Shown piece by piece: positions 59,921 to 64,000 of a stretch of 64,000 nt of DNA. The DNA lies in assembly GCF_963677945.1 (NCBI RefSeq), contig NZ_OY782578.1, forward strand, positions 2,385,258 to 2,449,257, given 5' to 3'. The notes below the pieces were generated by a model. It did not search any database, had not been told where the DNA came from, and saw only the letters and a program-made list of their open reading frames with translations. Made by a program: the position numbers and the translations under genes. Origin of the DNA: an uncultured Bacteroides sp. Lineage in GTDB: Bacteria; Bacteroidota; Bacteroidia; Bacteroidales; Bacteroidaceae. The stretch's first letter is position 1. Each line of letters starts with the position of its first letter.

Positions 59921-60362
59921 ACGAGGAAACATCTTTAAAATAGAAAACGTCAATAATTTTGCGCATGGATGTAATTGTACTGGAGCGATGGGAAAAGGAA
60001 TTGCATTACAATTCAGAAAGAGGTTCCCGCTTATGTATACGCAGTATAAAAATCTATGTGCTTCAGGGAATTTTCAATTAGGGGACGTATTTCTTTATCA
60101 ATTTAATGAAGGATTTGTATTTAATTTAGCAACCCAATACTCTTGGAAAACAAAGGCTGATGAAAATGCGATTAGAACTTCTCTAACAAAAATGCTTGAT
60201 ATTGCGTGTGAATATAATATCAAGCAGATTGCTCTTCCCAAAATTGGAGCAGGCTTAGGAGGGTTAGATTGGTTGGAAGTTAAATTAATAATTGAAGATA
60301 TTGCATCAAAATACAACGATATCAATCTTTTTGTGGTTGAAGATTTTGATGGCGATGTTTGA
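59904..60362 (+). CDS. Macro-domain protein, cassette gene 2
   Basis: A 152-residue stand-alone macro domain, a fold that binds ADP-ribose and often removes it from proteins or nucleic acids. Visible motifs are the first strand IYIRRGNIFKIENVNNFAHG, the ligand loop NCTGAMGKGIALQFRKRFP (closest to the DarG/TARG1-type G-x-MGKGIAxQF pattern) and LPKIGAGLGGLDW, the phosphate-binding loop. DarG uses this domain to reverse DNA ADP-ribosylation by DarT; no DarT is present here, though the 87-residue neighbour might supply a partner activity. The start at 59904 is preferred because upstream residues are not part of the fold. Confidence 0.85.
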   Translation: MVIYIRRGNIFKIENVNNFAHGCNCTGAMGKGIALQFRKRFPLMYTQYKNLCASGNFQLGDVFLYQFNEGFVFNLATQYSWKTKADENAIRTSLTKMLDIACEYNIKQIALPKIGAGLGGLDWLEVKLIIEDIASKYNDINLFVVEDFDGDV

Positions 60363-60416
60363 TATAGCTTCTTAATAACTGAGATTCATTATTTCCGGTG
60401 TAAGTCTAATATCAAT

Positions 60417-60508
60417 AGTCCGTTATAAATTCGTTTTAACTTAATAATACTTTGTGTCGCTATTACCGTATAATATATATATTAAGTTAGCCCAATTTAT
60501 AACGAACT
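60417..60508 (+). repeat. Right cassette end: head-to-head dif-like sites in a long inverted repeat
   Basis: AGTCCGTTATAAATT (60417-60431) and AATTTATAACGAACT (60494-60508) pair with one mismatch; TAACTTAATA (60437-60446) and TATTAAGTTA (60480-60489) pair exactly. Read as sites, 60463-60492 (plus) is TTACCGTATAA, an 8-nt centre, TTAAGTTAGCC; 60462-60434 (minus) is TAGCGACACAA, AGTATTA, TTAAGTTAAAA. The two abut exactly. The minus-strand copy shares an 18-nt identical core with the left site. Confidence 0.6.
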
Positions 60509-60544
60509 ATTGTTTTAAGATTGAACCAAATAGTAATACAAAAA

Positions 60545-60577
60545 CGGGGTTGTCCAAAGCTGGAACAATCCCATTTT
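60545..60577 (+). terminator. Terminator-like hairpin downstream of the cassette
   Basis: GGGGTTGTCC and GGAACAATCCC pair with one wobble and one bulged base, followed by ATTTTTC. It could end transcription from the macro-domain cassette, and in reverse from ald. Confidence 0.6.
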
Positions 60578-60659
60578 TCTTCGGATCTTTATCTAAGACC
60601 GTTTTAAATATTCAATTCCCAGAAACTTTATTTTATTTTTAACCAGTCTATAAGTTCTT

Positions 60660-61766
60660 TTATAATTCAATAGGTTCGTACTTTAAACCAAAGGTTTCGG
60701 CTACTGCCGGATAAGTTACTTTACCTTTTATAATGTTCAATCCTTTAGCCAGACTCTTGTCTTCTTTGCAAGCCTGTTCCCATCCCTTATTTGCTAAAGC
60801 TAATACGTAAGGAAAAGTTGCATTTGTAAGAGCAAGTGTTGAAGTATAAGGAACTGCACCGGGAATGTTGGCTACACAATAGTGAGCTATACCGTCTACA
60901 ATATATTGAGGATCTGTATGTGTAGTTGGGTGAGAAGTTTCAAAACATCCGCCCTGGTCAATAGCAACATCTACCATTAAACTACCTTTTCTGAGATATT
61001 TCAGCATTTCACGGGTTATTAAATGAGGAGCTTTTGCTCCGGGAATCAATACTGCACCAATAACCAGATCGGTTGTTGGAAGTTCCTCTTCAATATTATG
61101 AGGAGAAGAATAAAGTGTTTTCACATTGTGAGGCATAATTTCACTTAGATAGCGCAAACGTGGAAGTGATATATCGGCAATAACTACGTCGGCTCCCATG
61201 CCGGCAGCAAGGAATGCAGCATTACTACCCACAACTCCACCTCCAAGAACCAATACCTTTGCCGGCTTTACTCCCGGAACACCGCTTATCAGTAAGCCTT
61301 TGCCACCTTGTGGTCTTTCAAGAAATCTCGCACCTTCCTGAATTGCCATTCTACCAGCAACTTCAGACATAGGGATTAGTAAAGGTAAAGATCTGTCTTC
61401 CTTTTCTACAGTTTCGTATGCAATACAGACTGCTTTGCTGTCAATCATCGCATAAGTGAGTTCTTTTTCCGATGCAAAATGAAAATATGTAAATACTACC
61501 TGATTCGGTTTGATTAATTTATATTCAGGTTCAATAGGCTCTTTTACTTTAACAATCATCTCTGCTATTTCATAAACTTTTTCTATAGTGGATAGAATGT
61601 TTGCTCCAGCTGCTATATAAGCTTCGTCATCAAAGCCGCTATTAATTCCTGCATTGTGTTGCACGTATACGGGGTGGCCTCTTTTAATTAGTTCTTTTGC
61701 GCCACCTGGTGTGAGTGAGACCCTGTTCTCATTGTTTTTGATCTCTTTTGGAATTCCGATTATCAT
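60660..61766 (-). CDS. ald: Alanine dehydrogenase
   Basis: A 368-residue NAD-dependent alanine dehydrogenase interconverting L-alanine and pyruvate plus ammonium. It has GIPKEIKNNENRVSLTPGG, the catalytic Lys and His region (VKVKEPIEPEY, FTYFHFASE), the Rossmann loop VLGGGVVGSNAAFLAAGMGADV and VDVAIDQGGCFETSHPTTH. The upstream open frame of 27 codons is excluded: the conserved start MIIGIPKE is at 61766. The neighbouring ammonium transporter gene suggests a shared role in nitrogen assimilation or release. Confidence 0.95.
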   Translation of the reverse strand: MIIGIPKEIKNNENRVSLTPGGAKELIKRGHPVYVQHNAGINSGFDDEAYIAAGANILSTIEKVYEIAEMIVKVKEPIEPEYKLIKPNQVVFTYFHFASEKELTYAMIDSKAVCIAYETVEKEDRSLPLLIPMSEVAGRMAIQEGARFLERPQGGKGLLISGVPGVKPAKVLVLGGGVVGSNAAFLAAGMGADVVIADISLPRLRYLSEIMPHNVKTLYSSPHNIEEELPTTDLVIGAVLIPGAKAPHLITREMLKYLRKGSLMVDVAIDQGGCFETSHPTTHTDPQYIVDGIAHYCVANIPGAVPYTSTLALTNATFPYVLALANKGWEQACKEDKSLAKGLNIIKGKVTYPAVAETFGLKYEPIEL

Positions 61767-61900
61767 AATGATAGATTTTTGGGTTAAACATGACGAAAGA
61801 TACGTTATTTTTTGATAAAGTGTTATTGTTTTCCCTTTTTTATTCAAATTTTATTTTCGACATTTTAGTCATTATCTATCAAAAAGATTGGTTGTATTTG

Positions 61901-61930
61901 TTTGTACTTACAAAATGTTTAGTAACTTTG
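61901..61930 (+). promoter_or_regulatory. Promoter of the ammonium transporter gene
   Basis: TTTG at 61901-61904 and TAACTTTG at 61923-61930 are 18 nt apart, close to the Bacteroides -33/-7 consensus. The leader to the start codon at 62043 is about 105 nt; no riboswitch was recognised in it. Confidence 0.65.
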
Positions 61931-62042
61931 CGCCCGAAAAATAAAATGGATTAGTTTTTGCATTTAATTGTTTCTAAATGTAATTTTGATAGCGGAAATA
62001 ATTAATTCTTTAGTTGATTGCTTAATAGCTAAATAAGAAGAA

Positions 62043-63392
62043 ATGAAAAAAAGATGGATTATTATGATGACGATTCTGGTCATCTTTTGTGTTATAGGAG
62101 TTTTTACTCCTGAAACTGCTGGAATATGGGAGCCCGACGCTAAAGTAAACTACACGGACGTAACATGGATTCTTACTGCAACAATTTTTGTATTAATGAT
62201 GACTCCCGGATTATCGTTTTTTTATGGCGGTATGGTTCGTCAGAAAAATGTGATTTCCACAATTCTTCAAAGTTTCATTGCTATGGGGGTAATCAGTGTT
62301 CTTTGGGTTGTATTTGGATTTAGTTTGGCTTTTGGAAACGATATAGGAGGTTTTGTAGGTAACCCTGCTACTTTTTTCATGTTTAATGGAGTGGGTGCAA
62401 AGACTAATGCACTTTTAAGCCCTACAATTCCTCTGGCATTATATGCTTTGTTTCAAATGAAATTTGCTATAATAACGCCTTCATTGATTACCGGTTCATT
62501 TGCAGAACGCGTACGTTTCTCAGCGTATATGGTATTTATGATTTTATTTTGCATTTTTGTTTATTGCCCTTTGGCTCACTGGACATGGCATCCTGATGGT
62601 TTCTTGCGTCAACTAGGTGTAGTCGATTTTGCCGGTGGTATTGTGGTTCATGCTTCTTCGGGTGTTGCTGCATTTACAGGAGCAATATTCCTGGGAAGAC
62701 GCTGCGACAGGGGAGGAGACAGAACTCCTGCAAATATTGCACTGGTTATTTTGGGCGCATCAATGCTTTGGTTAGGTTGGTTTGGTTTCAATGCCGGATC
62801 TTCACTTGCTGCTAATGGAGTAGCTGTGAAAGCATTCTTAAATACAAATACCGCTTCGGCAACAGCAATGCTTGCCTGGGTGTTCTTTGATAGCCTTCGT
62901 GGACGTAAACCTTCTGCAATGGGAGCTGCTATCGGAGCTGTGGTTGGTATGGTTGCAATTACTCCTTCTGCCGGTTATGTAACAGTAGGTCAAAGTATGT
63001 TTATTGCTTTAATTACAACAATTGTTTGTAATGTGGCTGTTCACTGGAAAAATTACAATTCTGTTGATGATGCTTTGGATGTATTTCCTACTCACGGTGT
63101 AGGAGGTATAACAGGTACTATTCTTACCGGTGTTTTTGTTAACGGCTTAGTTGCAGGAAACATTCATGTTTTTCTGATACATCTTTTGGCTGTAGTTATT
63201 GTATGTGTTTACACATTTGTGGTAACTTACGCTCTTTACTGGATTACAGATAGAATGATACCAATGCGAGTATCTGTTAAAAGCGAACACATTGGACTGG
63301 ACATCAGTCAGCATGATGAATCGTATGGAATTCGTTTTGGTGAAAGAGAATTGGCAGAATACTTAGACGTGGAAAAGGCTGAAGATAAATAA
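62043..63392 (+). CDS. amt: Ammonium transporter
   Basis: A 449-residue Amt/MEP/Rh-family channel. It starts with a hydrophobic segment (MMTILVIFCVIGVFT) that may be a signal sequence, then shows the Amt core: TPGLSFFYGGMVRQKNVIST, FGFSLAFG, FAIITPSLITGSFAERV, CPLAHWTWHPDGFLRQLGVVDFAGGIVVH (conserved His) and FPTHGVGGITGTIL (second pore His). Eleven membrane helices fit the length. It imports ammonium or ammonia; the usual glnK partner gene does not follow it in the window. Confidence 0.95.
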   Translation: MKKRWIIMMTILVIFCVIGVFTPETAGIWEPDAKVNYTDVTWILTATIFVLMMTPGLSFFYGGMVRQKNVISTILQSFIAMGVISVLWVVFGFSLAFGNDIGGFVGNPATFFMFNGVGAKTNALLSPTIPLALYALFQMKFAIITPSLITGSFAERVRFSAYMVFMILFCIFVYCPLAHWTWHPDGFLRQLGVVDFAGGIVVHASSGVAAFTGAIFLGRRCDRGGDRTPANIALVILGASMLWLGWFGFNAGSSLAANGVAVKAFLNTNTASATAMLAWVFFDSLRGRKPSAMGAAIGAVVGMVAITPSAGYVTVGQSMFIALITTIVCNVAVHWKNYNSVDDALDVFPTHGVGGITGTILTGVFVNGLVAGNIHVFLIHLLAVVIVCVYTFVVTYALYWITDRMIPMRVSVKSEHIGLDISQHDESYGIRFGERELAEYLDVEKAEDK

Positions 63393-63430
63393 GTATCTTG
63401 TTATTTATTCGTGATAGATTAATAAATCGT

Positions 63431-63508
63431 AGTGCAAAAGACTGAAAGTCTTTGTACAAAAGAAAATCTCCTGTACAGAACTAATAATTCTGTGCAGGAG
63501 ATTTTTTA
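63431..63508 (+). terminator. amt terminator within a decayed TGTACA array
   Basis: AATCTCCTGTACAGAA (63465-63480) pairs with 63486-63501 (one wobble), followed by about six T, a good intrinsic terminator for amt. The stretch is related to the arrays at 22028 and 36456: TGTACA-like hexamers start at 63431 (AGTGCA), 63453, 63472 and 63491 (TGTGCA), spaced 22, 19 and 19. Confidence 0.75.
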
Positions 63509-63595
63509 TGCTATATCATCTAAATATCTATTAGTTGTTTTATTATTATCTTTTTGTGCTAAAGGTTAAAGAATAGAACCTGACAATGAAATAAA

Positions 63596-64000
63596 TTAGT
63601 TGCACAGATTTTTAAGAGCCTTATTTATTTCCGGATACTGAAATGAATATCCATAATTCAATAACTTATAAGGAAATACTTTTTGTCCTTTCGTGAGAAT
63701 TGATGCACCTTCGCCATACATAATTTTAAAAATGACAGATGGTATGCGGAAGCATGCCGGCTTATGAGCTATCTTTGCTAAAGAATAGGTAAATATAAGA
63801 TTGTCGCACATCTGAGGAGCGGTGCAATGAATAATACCTTTTATCTTTTTTGTTGTTATTATAGTCCAGAATATATTCATTAAATCGTCAATGTGTATCC
63901 AGGAAAAACCTTGACTGCCAGATGCTATCCTTCCTCCAATAAACAAACGAAACGGTAGATACATTTTAGGAAAAGCTCCTCCGTCTTTACTTAGAACAAC
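63596..64000 (-). CDS. TIGR01777-type NAD-dependent epimerase, C-terminal part
   Basis: The gene enters from beyond the window edge; 135 codons are visible. The part shown reads VLSKDGGAFPKMYLPFRLFI, then GSQGFSWIHIDDLMNIFWTI, with GEGASILTKGQKVFP and the end YSFQYPEINKALKNL. These match the C-terminal half of the SulA/TIGR01777 SDR-like family with its DUF1731 tail. The N-terminal Rossmann GxxGxxG lies outside the window. The role of this family is not defined. The frame is open to position 64000, so the internal Met is not the start. Confidence 0.88.
   Translation of the reverse strand, partial: VVLSKDGGAFPKMYLPFRLFIGGRIASGSQGFSWIHIDDLMNIFWTIITTKKIKGIIHCTAPQMCDNLIFTYSLAKIAHKPACFRIPSVIFKIMYGEGASILTKGQKVFPYKLLNYGYSFQYPEINKALKNLCN

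Noticed and set aside
60417-60508. Firm call of an integron attC site
   Set aside because: The fold length is in range, but the expected RYYYAAC / GTTRRRY boxes are not matched and no integrase gene is in view. A Xer-type site fits the arms better, though not conclusively.
60454-60642. Short plus-strand ORF overlapping the right cassette end
   Set aside because: It starts inside the dif-like repeat and passes through a terminator-like hairpin; no domain is seen.

Overview
The window looks like chromosome of a Bacteroides-type Bacteroidales species. The evidence is gene content (Nudix-type arabinose regulator, BT4734/BF3469-family VirE protein, PA14-containing GH31), many lipoproteins with short LSSC-type lipoboxes, almost no Shine-Dalgarno sequences, and repeated TAnnTTTG-like -7 boxes. 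The species cannot be named from the sequence alone. No rRNA, tRNA, CRISPR array, IS element or phage structural gene was seen.

Layout. Positions 1-6.4 kb look accessory: an HU-HIG DNA-binding protein and a VirE-type ATPase separated by a perfect 25-bp inverted repeat, a hipBA toxin-antitoxin pair with twin palindromic operators, an erythromycin-esterase-like secreted protein and a stub lipoprotein. Positions 6.6-18.9 kb, all on the minus strand, form a pentose/galactose block: galM-galP-galK, then a lipoprotein galM-araR-araD-araA-araB, then tkt-rpiB. Together these convert arabinose and galactose to central intermediates. Positions 19.1-26.9 kb (plus) hold GH31, GH2 and GH3 enzymes that fit xyloglucan side-chain and backbone trimming, without SusC/SusD genes nearby; the sugars they would release match the adjacent block.

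Positions 27-36.3 kb carry a FadL-like porin, a queuosine unit (preQ1-I riboswitch, transporter, queC, queF), dnaX with a candidate -1 frameshift signal, a divIC/ftsB-like gene, a small membrane protein and an M16 protease. Positions 36.8-46.3 kb hold an outer-membrane protein/phosphoesterase pair and an RND efflux operon (MFP-RND-OMF) that also contains an LpxA paralogue, with a divergent AraC regulator. Positions 46.3-54.7 kb are mostly housekeeping: OmpH/Skp-like chaperone, pepD, a beta-helix lipoprotein, an EEP-family nuclease-like protein, a GH13 lipoprotein, rlmH, a DUF4783 protein and nadC.

Positions 55.1-58.3 kb are an ECF sigma operon whose second gene appears to join a cytoplasmic anti-sigma-like head, one inner-membrane helix, a long charged linker and an outer-membrane barrel. 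Positions 59.6-60.5 kb hold a two-gene cassette (unknown 87-residue protein plus a macro-domain protein) bracketed by related sites that resemble XerC/XerD dif sites. Positions 60.6-64 kb contain ald, amt and the end of a TIGR01777-type epimerase gene that runs off the window.

The least explained structures are the dif-like cassette, three intergenic arrays of TGTACA (two with exact 22-bp spacing), the trans-envelope anti-sigma architecture and the dnaX slippery site. All coordinates and alignments were read by eye; no database search was run.
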